From Halopseudomonas pachastrellae (GTDB taxonomy: Bacteria; Pseudomonadota; Gammaproteobacteria; Pseudomonadales; Pseudomonadaceae), in NCBI RefSeq assembly GCF_900114765.1, contig NZ_FOUD01000001.1, positions 62,001 through 126,000 on the forward strand: a stretch of DNA of 64,000 bases, in the 5' to 3' direction. Shown piece after piece: positions 41,335 through 51,283 of the stretch. The translations under genes and the position numbers were made by a program. Every line of letters starts with the position of its first letter. Position 1 is the stretch's first letter. The notes under the pieces were generated by a model that saw only the letters and a list, made by a program, of their open reading frames with translations, was not told the DNA's origin and made no database searches.

Positions 41335-41972
41335 TGGAAACCGTACAGGAGCTGGTCGAAGCATTCCGGGACGACGAGAAGGACGCGGCAGGTCCCAATG
41401 CGTTCTGGAGTGATCCGCAGCTGGTCCGCTGGGCCAGGCAGGCTGTTGACCGCTACTGCGAGATAACGCGCAGCGTCTATGACAGCACCAGCCCCTTTAC
41501 CTGTGCCGAGCTGAAAGCCGGGGACACCAGCGTGCCTCGGCACCCAAGCATCATCGACATCGTCTCAGCGTCCTTTCCGCCGCCGAACAAGCGCGATCTA
41601 GCAGTTGAGCCCCCTGGGCGCACCCCGCGCTCCTGTTTGCCAACTTCCGGCATGACACGGCTCTTGGTGGTTGATAGCCACGACCTGCGCCTGTATCCGC
41701 CGGCGGCTACCGACTGTGTGCTGCAACTAGAAGTCATCCGCAGGCCTGTTCGCTTGCTGACGCTGGAATCGCGCCTCACGGATGTGCCACCGCACGCCCG
41801 TGAAACGCTGCTGCTGTACATGAAGCATCGCGCTTACCGAGTCCACGATGCTGAGCTGTTCGATCCCGCCAAGGCTGACAACTACTTGGCTGAGTTCGAG
41901 CGCGAGTGCCAAGAGCACCTTGAGACCGCGCGCGCTGCACCGGGTGCTGGTCTTATCAAATCGAGCTGGTGA
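41334..41972 (+). CDS. Head-tail adaptor protein
   Basis: 212 residues. Helical N-terminus with FWSDPQLVRWARQAVDRYCE, a middle beta part and a C-terminal helix with AKADNYLAEFERECQEHLE, the pattern of podoviral adaptor (DUF6682-type) proteins that bind the portal. Followed by a 3-base gap to the tail-hub-like gene. Confidence 0.7.
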   Translation: METVQELVEAFRDDEKDAAGPNAFWSDPQLVRWARQAVDRYCEITRSVYDSTSPFTCAELKAGDTSVPRHPSIIDIVSASFPPPNKRDLAVEPPGRTPRSCLPTSGMTRLLVVDSHDLRLYPPAATDCVLQLEVIRRPVRLLTLESRLTDVPPHARETLLLYMKHRAYRVHDAELFDPAKADNYLAEFERECQEHLETARAAPGAGLIKSSW

Positions 41973-41975
41973 CGC

Positions 41976-43145
41976 ATGGATATCATCAACAAGAACCAAT
42001 TCACCGGGAGCAACAACATTGCCAAGGCCGAGCGGCTGCCGGAAGGCGCCGTTGTTGAGGCGATCAATGTCGACTTTACGGCTGGCGGCAAGGCTGAGTT
42101 GCGGGCTGGCTTTGAGCCGGTGCGCGAAGAGGCCGATACGCGCGCGGTGTTTGAGATGGGCGGTGATGCCCTGGCACTGATTGTTGCTGACCAGCTGATC
42201 AAGGTCACGCCGGTTGGTGAGACCCTGCTGGGTGCCGTTGCTGATGGCCCTGTGGCTGCGGTCTGGCATGCGGGTGAGCTGTTTCTGAACACCGTGGCCG
42301 ATAGCGTGCGCATCGGCGAAAGCCGGCGCTCTTGGGCAGTGCCTGCGCCGGCGTTCGACGTAGGTGTGGAGGCGGGGAGTATGCGCCCTGGCATCTACAA
42401 GGTGGCGGTGACCGCGGTGGAGGCTGGCGTTGAATCTGGCTGCCAGCCGGCGATTATCAGCGTGGGTGAGGGCGAGGCCATCCGGGTCAACGTGGACGAT
42501 GCGCGCGACTGCCGGCTGTACTGCAGCACGCCCAACGGCCTGACGCTGTATCACCAAGGCATTGCCTATGGCACCAACAAAATCCCGCCCCGCATCCTCG
42601 ATGATTCTGCGCGGCTTGAGACGGCTGGGCTTTACAGCCTGCCGTTCTGCGAGCACCTGATCAGCCATCAGGCGCTGATCGTCGGCGCCCAGGGCAAGTT
42701 TCTGTACCACACGCACCCTATGTGGCCGCATCTGCACAACCCCGAGTCGGACTACATCCCATTCCCCGCACCGATCAGCCTGATTGCCAGCGTTGAGGGT
42801 GGCGTATTCGTGTGCGCGGACAAGACCTATTTCATCACCGGGCTGGGCGGACCCGACATGACCAGCCGCACGGTGCTGGAGTTCGGAGGCATCGGCGGTA
42901 CCGAGCTGACGTTACCTGACGGCGCTGTGGCTTGGTTCAGCCGCTACGGCCAAGTGATTGGCCGTGCTGATGGAAGCGTTGAGCTACCCAACCGACAAAG
43001 CTATGCACCCCTGACCGCGCCACGGGGCGCCGCTGGGCTGCTGGAGCACAACGGCAACCAGATGGTTGTCACCACCATGCAAGGCGGGGTCAGCGGCTCT
43101 GGCCTGCGCTCGGCTGACCATATCGACCTGGAGGTTATCCAATGA
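41976..43145 (+). CDS. Beta-rich head-tail/tail-tube-type protein
   Basis: 389 residues, largely beta with repeated short strands (GGDALALIVADQLIKVTPVG, GQVIGRADGSVELPNRQSY), perhaps a propeller. FTGSNNIAKAERLPEGAVVE at the N-terminus resembles stopper/nozzle-region proteins of podoviruses. No named family. Overlaps the next gene by 4 bases. Confidence 0.55.
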   Translation: MDIINKNQFTGSNNIAKAERLPEGAVVEAINVDFTAGGKAELRAGFEPVREEADTRAVFEMGGDALALIVADQLIKVTPVGETLLGAVADGPVAAVWHAGELFLNTVADSVRIGESRRSWAVPAPAFDVGVEAGSMRPGIYKVAVTAVEAGVESGCQPAIISVGEGEAIRVNVDDARDCRLYCSTPNGLTLYHQGIAYGTNKIPPRILDDSARLETAGLYSLPFCEHLISHQALIVGAQGKFLYHTHPMWPHLHNPESDYIPFPAPISLIASVEGGVFVCADKTYFITGLGGPDMTSRTVLEFGGIGGTELTLPDGAVAWFSRYGQVIGRADGSVELPNRQSYAPLTAPRGAAGLLEHNGNQMVVTTMQGGVSGSGLRSADHIDLEVIQ

Positions 43146-43654
43146 AAGCAGGCGTAGGCATCAACGGCTTCGTCTGGGACTTCAGCATCCTTGACACTAC
43201 TGGCCAGCCCATTGAGCGCGAGCAGAAGCACAATCTGATCCCGGCTGAAGGCCTGGCGTTTCTGCTGCAGGCGCCGTTTGGCGATATGTCCCCGATCAGC
43301 AGCTTCTACATCGGCCTGTTCACCGGTAACTACTCGCCGACCAACTCGACCAAGGCGACTGACATCCCGATCAATATGGGTGAGTTCGCCGGCTACACCC
43401 AAGCAACACGCCCTGTATGGACGCGCACCTTCAACGGCGCGGATGCCTACCACAACGATGGCAACAAGGCGCAGTTCACCTTCCAGCAGAACGCCACGAT
43501 CCTGGGCGCGTTTCTCGTCTCGGAGAGCACCAAGGGCAGCGGCAGCGGCCGAATCCTGTCGTGTGTGCGCTTTGCCTCACCCAAATCGGTGGAGGCTGGC
43601 CAAACGTCCGAGGCGGCCGCGTCGCTGACCTACATTCCCGTCGATTCGATCTGA
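43142..43654 (+). CDS. Virion structural protein, unknown
   Basis: 170 residues with an Ig-like/beta composition (SPISSFYIGLFTGNYSPTNS, NATILGAFLVSESTKGSGSG). ATGA overlap with the upstream gene. Part of the tail cluster; function unknown. Confidence 0.6.
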   Translation: MKAGVGINGFVWDFSILDTTGQPIEREQKHNLIPAEGLAFLLQAPFGDMSPISSFYIGLFTGNYSPTNSTKATDIPINMGEFAGYTQATRPVWTRTFNGADAYHNDGNKAQFTFQQNATILGAFLVSESTKGSGSGRILSCVRFASPKSVEAGQTSEAAASLTYIPVDSI

Positions 43655-43664
43655 GGGCCCTGAC

Positions 43665-44057
43665 ATGGCAGCCAGTAAGCACGGCAGCGAGCAGTACATC
43701 AAACACTTCTACACCGGCGACGCCGTTGCCACGCGCCCAAACAGTTGGGTGATCGCGCTGCACGCCGGTAACCCGGGCACCGGTGATGCCAACGAGGTTG
43801 TGGACGGCAACTATGCGCGGCAGGCCGTTACCTTCGCTGCGTCTGATCAGGGGGCTTACTGGGAGGGTGCGAGCGCCGCAGACGTGGTGTTCCCTGCGGC
43901 TTCTGCAGCCGCGGACTACACCGCCACCCATTACACGATTCGCGACGGTGCATCTGGTGAGTGCCTGGCCATTGCTGCGTTGCCGGTACCGATCCCGGTC
44001 GTCGAAGGGGGCATCATTTCCATGCCTGCCGGGATGATCAAAGTGCGAGGTGTTTGA
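43665..44057 (+). CDS. Phage tail fibre-type protein (gp80-like)
   Basis: 130 residues. The central block WVIALHAGNPGTGDANEVVD, GNYARQAVTFAASDQGAYWE is the signature of a small phage family annotated as tail fibre/gp80-like. A small beta-sandwich virion protein is expected. Confidence 0.68.
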   Translation: MAASKHGSEQYIKHFYTGDAVATRPNSWVIALHAGNPGTGDANEVVDGNYARQAVTFAASDQGAYWEGASAADVVFPAASAAADYTATHYTIRDGASGECLAIAALPVPIPVVEGGIISMPAGMIKVRGV

Positions 44058-44058
44058 T

Positions 44059-44502
44059 ATGGCTTTTAAATTTTCGACCGAGCTGCGCCGGCAACAGGCC
44101 GTAAGCGGTTCACTCAAGAGCATTCTGGATGGGTGTGTTGCTCGGTTCTACTCGGGGCCTGTGCCGGCGTCCTCTGATTCGGCGTTGTCTGGCAACACAT
44201 TGCTGCTGGAGCTGAAGACAAGCGTAGGCGGCAACCTGACCTTTGAGTCCAGCGCGGAAGGCGCGACCCTAAAGAAGTCGCTCAGCGAGATTTGGACTGG
44301 TGATGCTATCGCTGGTGGGACTATGGCTTTCATGCGTCTCGAAAAGCCAGGCGACACTGGCTCAGCCGGAACTGAGTCGGTGCGGGTTCAAGCCACGGTC
44401 GGCGGGCCTGATGCGGATATTGTCGTCAGCACGACCCTCATTGAGCTGGGCGAGACCCGCGTTCTTGAGTATTTCGCCATTGCCCTGATCGAGTACGTCT
44501 GA
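44059..44502 (+). CDS. Small virion protein, unknown
   Basis: 147 residues from ATG at 44059 (a GTG at 44050 would overlap the previous stop). N-terminal basic helix (KFSTELRRQQAVSGSLKSIL) then beta-rich part (GGNLTFESSAEGATLKKSLS). Two bases separate it from the next gene. No family recognised. Confidence 0.6.
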   Translation: MAFKFSTELRRQQAVSGSLKSILDGCVARFYSGPVPASSDSALSGNTLLLELKTSVGGNLTFESSAEGATLKKSLSEIWTGDAIAGGTMAFMRLEKPGDTGSAGTESVRVQATVGGPDADIVVSTTLIELGETRVLEYFAIALIEYV

Positions 44503-44504
44503 GG

Positions 44505-46544
44505 ATGGCTAACCGACTGCAAAAGCAGCCGGTTCTCACTTATGTGCCGGCGGTGTCGGCCATTCCGGCGAGGCCAGCGTTCTGCGAGATGACACTGCTG
44601 CTATCCGGCTATATAAGAAGGTCGGGTGGTGGCCCGTTTTTCGTGTCCGCGATAGGTACTGACGTCAATATGGACTTTGGCGGCGGGAATGTGACGCCTG
44701 TTTACGAGACTCGCTATGACCAGGACGGGCAGCCGGTACAGCAGCTGATCGGGTGGATGGTTGATATGTCCAGGCCGTCCAGCCGCATACCGACCTACCA
44801 AGAGGTTGAAGTCTGTTACCCGGCGAGAGCGGCTATCCCCGGCACCCCTGGCCGGATTGATATTCATGAAAATAACGGGTGGAACGGTGGCGCGCGGAGT
44901 GTAAAGCAGGTTCCTGTCGGCAGCTACTTTCAGGTGAGCCTGCACCTGACCTCTTACGGCGTGTCTGTCGGGCTGTCAGATGGCGCCTTTGACCATAGCT
45001 ATGGCCACGCCTCGCATGCACTGGTCGCCAGGCCGTCGGGCATTACTCCGGTGGAGTATGGTCGTGATGTTGCTGCCGAGCAGCCAGTGGGCGCTGTTGT
45101 TCGCCTGGTCCGCCGCGAAGACGGCGTGCGGATGATTGTTGACGATGCTGTCATTTATGACTCCCCGGTGCGCGCGGCAGGCAAGGTCTACGGTGATGTG
45201 ACCCTCTACTCAGTGGCCGACTTTGTGGACGATCCTATTATCGGGGCGTATCACGAAACAGGCGGCACCGCTGCACTATCCGTTGTGACTGCTTTTGCCG
45301 AGGATGCAGGCGGCGTGGCAGAGGTGGCGCTTGAGTCTCTGGCCCTGGTTCAGCTGGACGGCCTGACGCTGACAGGCGGCATCTGTTCTTTGCAGGTGAA
45401 GTCAGAGGCATCCGCGCATGCGGTCTATGCCGTGGGCGCGACCTCTATCTTTAACGCGACAGCTGAGTTGACAGGCTTTGTTTACGTCGACGGGGACGGA
45501 CTCGTCTCCAATGGCGTCAATGCCTACGGATATGGCGCCCTGGGCGCTGGCGGTATGGGCATGATGGGCGTGACTGCTACCGCTAAACCGATGTTTGGCC
45601 GCGGGGAGCTGCCGCCAGCGCGGGGGCTTGGGCGCCTTAATCGGGAAGAGGCGCTGCCCACCCAAGGGTTCGGTGCATTCCCCGCCGGCAGCGGCGTTGG
45701 TCGCTTGAAGGTGCTGCGCCGCATGCAGGGCGCCGGGTCAGCTGGATGCGCAGGCAAAGGCTCGGAACGCTTCGTTATGGGCGGGGTAGCGCCTGCTGCA
45801 ACCAGCTACCAGGGCACTAACTGGTGGCAATACATGCCGTCGTGGATGATGGACGCGGGGCGAGTAGTAGTTGCTCACGACCAGATCATCCTGCAGGGCG
45901 GCGCGCTCTTTGTCGTGGCTGAGTCGTTGCAGGTGGGTGAGTTCGTTGACGTGTTCCTTGTCGTCAACTTTGAGATTGAGGAGTTTGTTGGCGTTCACGC
46001 CGATGTGCCGCTGTCGTACATCGTGCAAATGGCTATCGAAGAGCGCCTGCGCATAAGCGGTAGTGCAGCAGACGCCCGGCGCGAGGCGCTTCAGTACGCG
46101 GTGAACGCGGTCACAGGCGCCCTGAGTGAATACCGCAACTTCGGCTTCAAGCAGTTCGCCCGCATGGGAGGCGAAACCTATGCCATTACCGATGCGGGCC
46201 TTTATCGCCTGGGTGCCGAGGGCGACGACGGCCAGACCATCAACGCGATGATCGACTTTGGTGCTTCGGACTTTGGCACGGCGCGCAGCAAGCGCATCAG
46301 CAGTGTTTACGCAGGCATTGCCACCGATGGCGAGGTGTATCTGCGAGTGACCGGCGACGACGGCAAGGAAGCTATCTACAAGGCCGTTGGCGATGGCGTT
46401 GAGCGGCGCGCGCGCACGGCCAAAGGCGTAACGGCCCGGCACTGGCGGTTGCGCCTGGAACTGGTCGATGCTGCCTATGCGGATCTGGACAATGTTGAGA
46501 TTGAAATAGGTGTGAGCCAGCGCCGCTTGAGGTCGGGAAGATGA
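44505..46544 (+). CDS. Large tail protein 1
   Basis: 679 residues, beta-rich. A low-complexity Gly/Met turn region lies at about 345-375 (GALGAGGMGMMGVTATAKPM). The C-terminal third carries IDFGASDFGTARSKRISSVY, as in phage tail proteins with a C-terminal beta domain. With the next gene (ATGA overlap) it probably builds the tail needle, appendage or receptor-binding apparatus. No named family recognised. Confidence 0.6.
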   Translation: MANRLQKQPVLTYVPAVSAIPARPAFCEMTLLLSGYIRRSGGGPFFVSAIGTDVNMDFGGGNVTPVYETRYDQDGQPVQQLIGWMVDMSRPSSRIPTYQEVEVCYPARAAIPGTPGRIDIHENNGWNGGARSVKQVPVGSYFQVSLHLTSYGVSVGLSDGAFDHSYGHASHALVARPSGITPVEYGRDVAAEQPVGAVVRLVRREDGVRMIVDDAVIYDSPVRAAGKVYGDVTLYSVADFVDDPIIGAYHETGGTAALSVVTAFAEDAGGVAEVALESLALVQLDGLTLTGGICSLQVKSEASAHAVYAVGATSIFNATAELTGFVYVDGDGLVSNGVNAYGYGALGAGGMGMMGVTATAKPMFGRGELPPARGLGRLNREEALPTQGFGAFPAGSGVGRLKVLRRMQGAGSAGCAGKGSERFVMGGVAPAATSYQGTNWWQYMPSWMMDAGRVVVAHDQIILQGGALFVVAESLQVGEFVDVFLVVNFEIEEFVGVHADVPLSYIVQMAIEERLRISGSAADARREALQYAVNAVTGALSEYRNFGFKQFARMGGETYAITDAGLYRLGAEGDDGQTINAMIDFGASDFGTARSKRISSVYAGIATDGEVYLRVTGDDGKEAIYKAVGDGVERRARTAKGVTARHWRLRLELVDAAYADLDNVEIEIGVSQRRLRSGR

Positions 46545-48415
46545 GATGCCCGCTGCTAAGTGACTCAATCGGCGGTGCGCGGTTCCTGAGACGAGCCAAG
46601 GCATTAGCTCTGTCTATCCAGCTGAATGTGGGCGTGCGCCGTGAAATACTGGATGGCTATATTGTGGAAGGGCGTCGAGTGGGTGGGAACCGCAAAGCGA
46701 CGGTGATTGACCCTATTGGGCGCTTGTTCGTATTCGGCCCCAATGCAGTTGCTGGCGATAGAGGCGCGCAGGAGTTCTATGGATACGAGGGATCTTTTTT
46801 TGGCTACCAGTCCAAGCCGCAAGCGGGTGACCCCCGCCATGGGCTGCAAGGTGTCTTTGTTGCAGTAGCTCGGGACCGACTTCATTGGGTATCTGCCGGC
46901 GCGCCACCCTTGGAGTCTGAGGCGTCAGAGCTTCGGGCGTTGCGTCGCGCCAAGGTCGGCGGTGTCGCGTTGTCGTCCGTGGGCTATGGAGCATATCAGT
47001 ACGACGACCACGGCATGACAATGCACGGCTCGTTGGCCGTTTTCGGTCGAACCGGCTATCGCCCGACCTTTACCGATCAGAACACTTCTAGCCTTTACCC
47101 ATTCACAACCGAAGACGTGGATAAGGTGGCCGTCTACACATTCGATGTTTGCGATCTGCAGCATGCACAGGCGCTGAACGAGATGGATGTGGAGGCGTTG
47201 CCGAACGTCGCCGCCAACACTGCAGGACGGCCAGGCTTGGAGATCGACAGCGAATGGCTCCAGAGCCACCTGCCTTCTGGCCTGCGCATTGCCTCAGCTA
47301 TAGACCGGTCTGATCCAGCCTACGACGGCATCTCATTTTTCACTATGCCGGGTGATACGGTCGGGCAGGGGATCGCGGCGCCATGGGCTGAAGGCGATGT
47401 TGTGAGTTCGGTCGATGGCTTGACCTGGAACATCTGCTTCTGGGCGACCACGCCGCCATCTACTCCGTATGACGTTGGCGGCGCTCGCTCATTGTGCGTG
47501 ATGCGTATGCGCTCGTTCGTTGACGATGATGGGAGCGATGTCGCGGAGGTGCTGGGGGCGCCACTGATCTACGACCCGCGCAACTCAAGCGACCCATTGC
47601 GCAGACCTTTTTATCTCGACGATACAGATGTAATCGTCCGCTGGCAGCCCAACGGGTTCAACAGGCCATGCAAGTCATTTGGCGGCGTTATGACCGTGCC
47701 GCACGCCGTCCTTGATGATCAGGAGTGGCACTTCGACACACTGCTGGTTACCCGCGCGGGCGAAATTGTTGAGCTGCCGCTGGGGCATGATGCCGGCCGC
47801 AGCGTGTGCTGGTTTGTCGGGGGTGATGAGGTTGATGGGATTGTGTACATGGTCAACCCCTTCTTGGATGGCAACCGCCTGGCGCTGGTATCAGAAGCCG
47901 GCGACGTATCAGTCGTAGCCCGCCCAGCATGGCGCCTGCCGATTGAGAAAACCGTGTCGGACTTTGACCAAGGCACCGACCTAGAGGATCAGCCATTTGC
48001 TGAGCCGATATTGCGTGGCCTGGCCGCGCATATTGGCGCGGGCTGGATCGGGTTTCCTGTTGCGCCGAGCCTAGAAGAGCGTCATGCCGGGCAGTTTGCG
48101 GCTGTGAACGTCCACACCGGGGTTTGCGAGCTGCGAGGCCGTATGTGGTCAAGGCCCACCAATCCATTGCGCGACACTGTGATGTGGAGTCGCATCTGTG
48201 TGATTCAGCGTGATGACAACGGAAAGGCGATATTGATTGGTGGTTACAACGAAGGCACCCGAAGCGGTCGCCCTGGGAAAGGCAAGCTGGTGATCAGCTT
48301 TGATAGCGGGTGGACATGGGAAACCCTGCATGAGTCTGTGGGCCCAGGCCGTGGATGCGCGCATGCCGGCAATGGTCTGTATGTACCGAAGGAGGGTCAG
48401 CTGTGGCGTTCTTAG
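46541..48415 (+). CDS. Large tail protein 2
   Basis: 624 residues, mixed beta composition with few long helices, beginning CPLLSDSIGGARFLRRAKAL. The C-terminus GKGKLVISFDSGWTWETLHE followed by GLYVPKEGQLW looks like BNR/propeller-type repeats. Overlaps the genes on both sides. Probably part of the tail appendage; receptor binding is possible. Confidence 0.6.
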   Translation: MRCPLLSDSIGGARFLRRAKALALSIQLNVGVRREILDGYIVEGRRVGGNRKATVIDPIGRLFVFGPNAVAGDRGAQEFYGYEGSFFGYQSKPQAGDPRHGLQGVFVAVARDRLHWVSAGAPPLESEASELRALRRAKVGGVALSSVGYGAYQYDDHGMTMHGSLAVFGRTGYRPTFTDQNTSSLYPFTTEDVDKVAVYTFDVCDLQHAQALNEMDVEALPNVAANTAGRPGLEIDSEWLQSHLPSGLRIASAIDRSDPAYDGISFFTMPGDTVGQGIAAPWAEGDVVSSVDGLTWNICFWATTPPSTPYDVGGARSLCVMRMRSFVDDDGSDVAEVLGAPLIYDPRNSSDPLRRPFYLDDTDVIVRWQPNGFNRPCKSFGGVMTVPHAVLDDQEWHFDTLLVTRAGEIVELPLGHDAGRSVCWFVGGDEVDGIVYMVNPFLDGNRLALVSEAGDVSVVARPAWRLPIEKTVSDFDQGTDLEDQPFAEPILRGLAAHIGAGWIGFPVAPSLEERHAGQFAAVNVHTGVCELRGRMWSRPTNPLRDTVMWSRICVIQRDDNGKAILIGGYNEGTRSGRPGKGKLVISFDSGWTWETLHESVGPGRGCAHAGNGLYVPKEGQLWRS

Positions 48416-49188
48416 GCCGAAACTACGCTCGAATACTCTATGTGGGGCGGGCAAAAACATGGCAGGGGTGGCGTGAGCAGGTCAGCCCGATCAAAAGGGT
48501 GATAGCGGACTTCACAACCGGCGAAGTGCTTAACCGGCTACCGGATATGGATGTTCAGTCGTACCCGCTGTATTTTGAAGACGAGGGCATAGATTACACC
48601 ACCTCAGACATTGGCGGTGGTGGGGCCGCAAACTCTGATGGCATGTGGACTTGGAACAATGCCATTGATCAGGCAGGCCCGAACCGGCTGTTTTATGCGC
48701 CGCATGGCGGGGCGCTCCGGCATGTTGCCACGCTCGCCAACGGCAATATCCGATACTGCGCTGCGCCTGGCCTCACCCTGGTTGCTGATGCGAGAACGCT
48801 GTTGAGCTACGCGCCAGAGGACCAGCTGGTGGCCGCGCAGGATATGGACCTTGCAACACTGCCGTCCCCCAAGGGGGTGACAACCTGGAGCGAGGCTTAT
48901 GCCACCGACAAGCTGGCGATCGAAAGCGTTGGCATCTTCATTGAGGGCGAGCATGCTGGGAAGTACGCGGTGTCGTTCAGCGTGCTCAACACCGAGGTGG
49001 CGAACGCAGTTGTGATAAGCGACCCGTTCTCGCCAGGCGATGAAATAACCATAAGGCAGGAGCTGTATCAGTACGAGCCGACTGGTGGATCGGAGTACAA
49101 CGCTGGGCATAGCGGCGCCGAGTTCGCCCTGGCCTATCCGCAGTCCAGCATTATGCTGACAACTGCCTATGTGTGGATTGCTGTATGA
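48403..49188 (+). CDS. Tail protein, unknown
   Basis: 261 residues from GTG at 48403, after GGAGGG and inside the end of the previous gene. Contains DIGGGGAANSDGMWTWNNAI and a C-terminal beta part (GKYAVSFSVLNTEVANAVVI). No family recognised. Coupled to the next gene by ATGA. Confidence 0.6.
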   Translation: MAFLGRNYARILYVGRAKTWQGWREQVSPIKRVIADFTTGEVLNRLPDMDVQSYPLYFEDEGIDYTTSDIGGGGAANSDGMWTWNNAIDQAGPNRLFYAPHGGALRHVATLANGNIRYCAAPGLTLVADARTLLSYAPEDQLVAAQDMDLATLPSPKGVTTWSEAYATDKLAIESVGIFIEGEHAGKYAVSFSVLNTEVANAVVISDPFSPGDEITIRQELYQYEPTGGSEYNAGHSGAEFALAYPQSSIMLTTAYVWIAV

Positions 49189-49892
49189 GCCTTATTTTCG
49201 TTAAGAACGGCGTCGTCTATCAGACCTTTACTGGGTATGCCGGCGAGTACGCCAGCTACTGGCAAGAATCCTCATTTGCTGCCTCGGCCGAAATTGTTGA
49301 GGGTGTCACTGTGGTCGCACCGCCGGATCGGGAGGGTGGCGAAGAGGTGCTTGGGCATCCGTCTCCCGTCGGCGATGTTGGCGAATCGCCCTGGGAGGCA
49401 CACTATTGGGCGCCGCCTCTCCCTGAAGTAAGGTTCTGGACCGGCCTGCAACGCGCCCGCGAAGTCATTGAGTCAGCAGTGATTGAACTGGAGCTTGATG
49501 TGCCGGAAGGGATGCTCTCTGTGCTGAATGCTGGCGATGCTGGCGGCGGAACGCCGGCCTACATTAGCCCGGCAATGGGGATGGGTGGCGAGATTGGCAC
49601 GCTCACTCCGCCAACACTGGCTGGACTGGATGTATTGGGGCTGTCGGCATACTCCAGTGAGGGCTCCGTATTCGTTGAGTTGGCCCTGTTGGCGCCCAGT
49701 GACACAGAAGAACAGCTGACCTACTCCGGAGGGCTGCTTCTGCTCGATGACACGTTGATGCCTATGACCTTTTACGGCATTCAGGAGGTCGCGCCTGGTT
49801 CACTGGCATACCTGTTTGTTGGGGAAAGCCAAGATGCCTCTCTGCCGCCTATCGGGGCTGATATTCCCCTGTCGCTGGTGATATGGGAGTGA
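49185..49892 (+). CDS. Tail protein, unknown
   Basis: 235 residues from ATG at 49185 (overlap with the preceding stop). Acidic and beta-rich; GLLLLDDTLMPMTFYGIQEV and ADIPLSLVIWE near the C-terminus. No family recognised. Confidence 0.6.
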   Translation: MSLIFVKNGVVYQTFTGYAGEYASYWQESSFAASAEIVEGVTVVAPPDREGGEEVLGHPSPVGDVGESPWEAHYWAPPLPEVRFWTGLQRAREVIESAVIELELDVPEGMLSVLNAGDAGGGTPAYISPAMGMGGEIGTLTPPTLAGLDVLGLSAYSSEGSVFVELALLAPSDTEEQLTYSGGLLLLDDTLMPMTFYGIQEVAPGSLAYLFVGESQDASLPPIGADIPLSLVIWE

Positions 49893-49958
49893 TGTTTTAT
49901 CAATGCGCGGATGCGGCACATCAAGCTGAACTGCGTGTAACGGTTGCAGGAGGTTTCT

Positions 49959-50903
49959 ATGGGAATTGAATCGAGCCAGTCCTTCCTACAGGAGTTTGCT
50001 GGGGATGCTCTTGGTCGTGCGCAGTCGCTGGCAAACCGCATTGGTAGCTATTCGCCGGGGTCGACTAGGATTGATTTCAGCTACTCGCCGACCAAGCCGA
50101 ATATTCAGCCGCCGCCGTCAATTGGCGATCTGCTCGCAACGGATGCCAGCGGCGCGGCGCGGGCGTTTCTCGATGCTGAAACAGACAAGTGGCTGGCCAA
50201 GTTCTTTCCGAACCTTCAAAGCGCTGTTGTCAGCCAGCCCGATGCATGGGTGGATGGGATATTGTCTGGCTCAGAGCCTTTCGGGCTGCCAAACGACGTG
50301 CATGAGGGCGTGATTCATGCGGCGCGGGACCGTGCCTATCGGGCAGCTGACAGCGAGAAAGCCCAGATCCGGGCAGGCTATTCGTTGCGCGGCTTTAATG
50401 CTCCGCCTGGGGCAGCCATTGCCGCGATGAACAATGCCGACATCCGGGCAAGCGACGCCATCGCAGAGGTGAACCGAACGCAGATGATCCGCGACGCTGA
50501 AATCAAGGTCGAGCTGGCGAAGTTTGCTGCGCAGCTGGCAGGCCAGCTGAGAACCAGCATGTTGCAGACGCTGGCCAACTTCTACAACCAGTGGTCTGAC
50601 GTGCTCAAGCAGAACACCGACATTGCCAGGGCGAAGGCGCAGGCCTATTCCGCGCTCACGTCGGCGCTATCCAGTTATTACAACGTAGAGCTGGGTTTTG
50701 AAGAACTGCGCCTGAAAGCTGCCACTGGTAAGGCGGATGCGCAGGTGGCCGCCAGCAAGAATAGACTGCAGGAGGGCGAAGTGCGGGCGAACCAGAACCG
50801 AGCCCTGGCGCAGGCCGCATCAGCATTTGCCGAAGCATCCAGCGCTGCCGCTAACGCCCAGAGCTCGCTGCAGGCGGAGCTTTACAGCGGGCCGGTGTCT
50901 TGA
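49959..50903 (+). CDS. Helical virion protein (ejection- or tail-associated)
   Basis: 314 residues from ATG at 49959, after GCAGGAGG. From residue 100 on it is nearly all alpha-helical with Ala/Gln/Asn-rich heptads (QAASAFAEASSAAANAQSSL). This composition resembles internal or ejected podoviral proteins. It ends the tail cluster before the inverted genes of the second immunity island. Confidence 0.6.
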   Translation: MGIESSQSFLQEFAGDALGRAQSLANRIGSYSPGSTRIDFSYSPTKPNIQPPPSIGDLLATDASGAARAFLDAETDKWLAKFFPNLQSAVVSQPDAWVDGILSGSEPFGLPNDVHEGVIHAARDRAYRAADSEKAQIRAGYSLRGFNAPPGAAIAAMNNADIRASDAIAEVNRTQMIRDAEIKVELAKFAAQLAGQLRTSMLQTLANFYNQWSDVLKQNTDIARAKAQAYSALTSALSSYYNVELGFEELRLKAATGKADAQVAASKNRLQEGEVRANQNRALAQAASAFAEASSAAANAQSSLQAELYSGPVS

Positions 50904-50908
50904 TGTCG

Positions 50909-51259
50909 TTATTTTTTATGTCTGAGCCACTTCTTTTTGACGTCAGGTAGAGACTTCATGATCTGGATGGCTTTGTCGTAAGCAGGGTCGAGGGGGAATG
51001 CGTCGGGACGCGACTTACGCATATCATGCCCCCTCAGCACATCGTCAATCAGGTCGTAGTAAGAGTTCTGCAGCGACGTAATGCGCTCATAGAGCATACT
51101 GATAGTGACCAAAAACTCGCGCTTGTCCTGCTCGCTCGGCAGTTGCATTGCGCAGCTCTGCTCCCATTGCTCAAGGCCGCTCTTTATGGCCTGGATGTGT
51201 TGCTCCATCTCGTCCCAGCTTGGGGGCCGTTTGCCGTTGATAGCTGTTAACTCGTCCAT
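50909..51259 (-). CDS. Small helical protein of the immI-like island
   Basis: 116 residues, helical (MEQHIQAIKSGLEQWEQSCA, FLVTISMLYERITSLQNSYY), with a basic C-terminal tip (VKKKWLRHKK). Leftward, 24 bases downstream of the Mnt-like gene, so probably co-transcribed with it. Function unknown. Confidence 0.55.
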   Translation of the reverse strand: MDELTAINGKRPPSWDEMEQHIQAIKSGLEQWEQSCAMQLPSEQDKREFLVTISMLYERITSLQNSYYDLIDDVLRGHDMRKSRPDAFPLDPAYDKAIQIMKSLPDVKKKWLRHKK

Positions 51260-51283
51260 GAACCTGCCTTTTGAGCCCTAGTG

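Noticed and set aside
43142-49892. Diversity-generating retroelement acting on the tail genes
   Set aside because: No reverse transcriptase gene and no template/variable repeat pair were seen near the tail genes within the window.
49892-49969. 25-codon frame starting at the TGATG after the tail gene ending at 49892
   Set aside because: No ribosome binding site of its own and it overlaps the well-supported start at 49959; probably chance.
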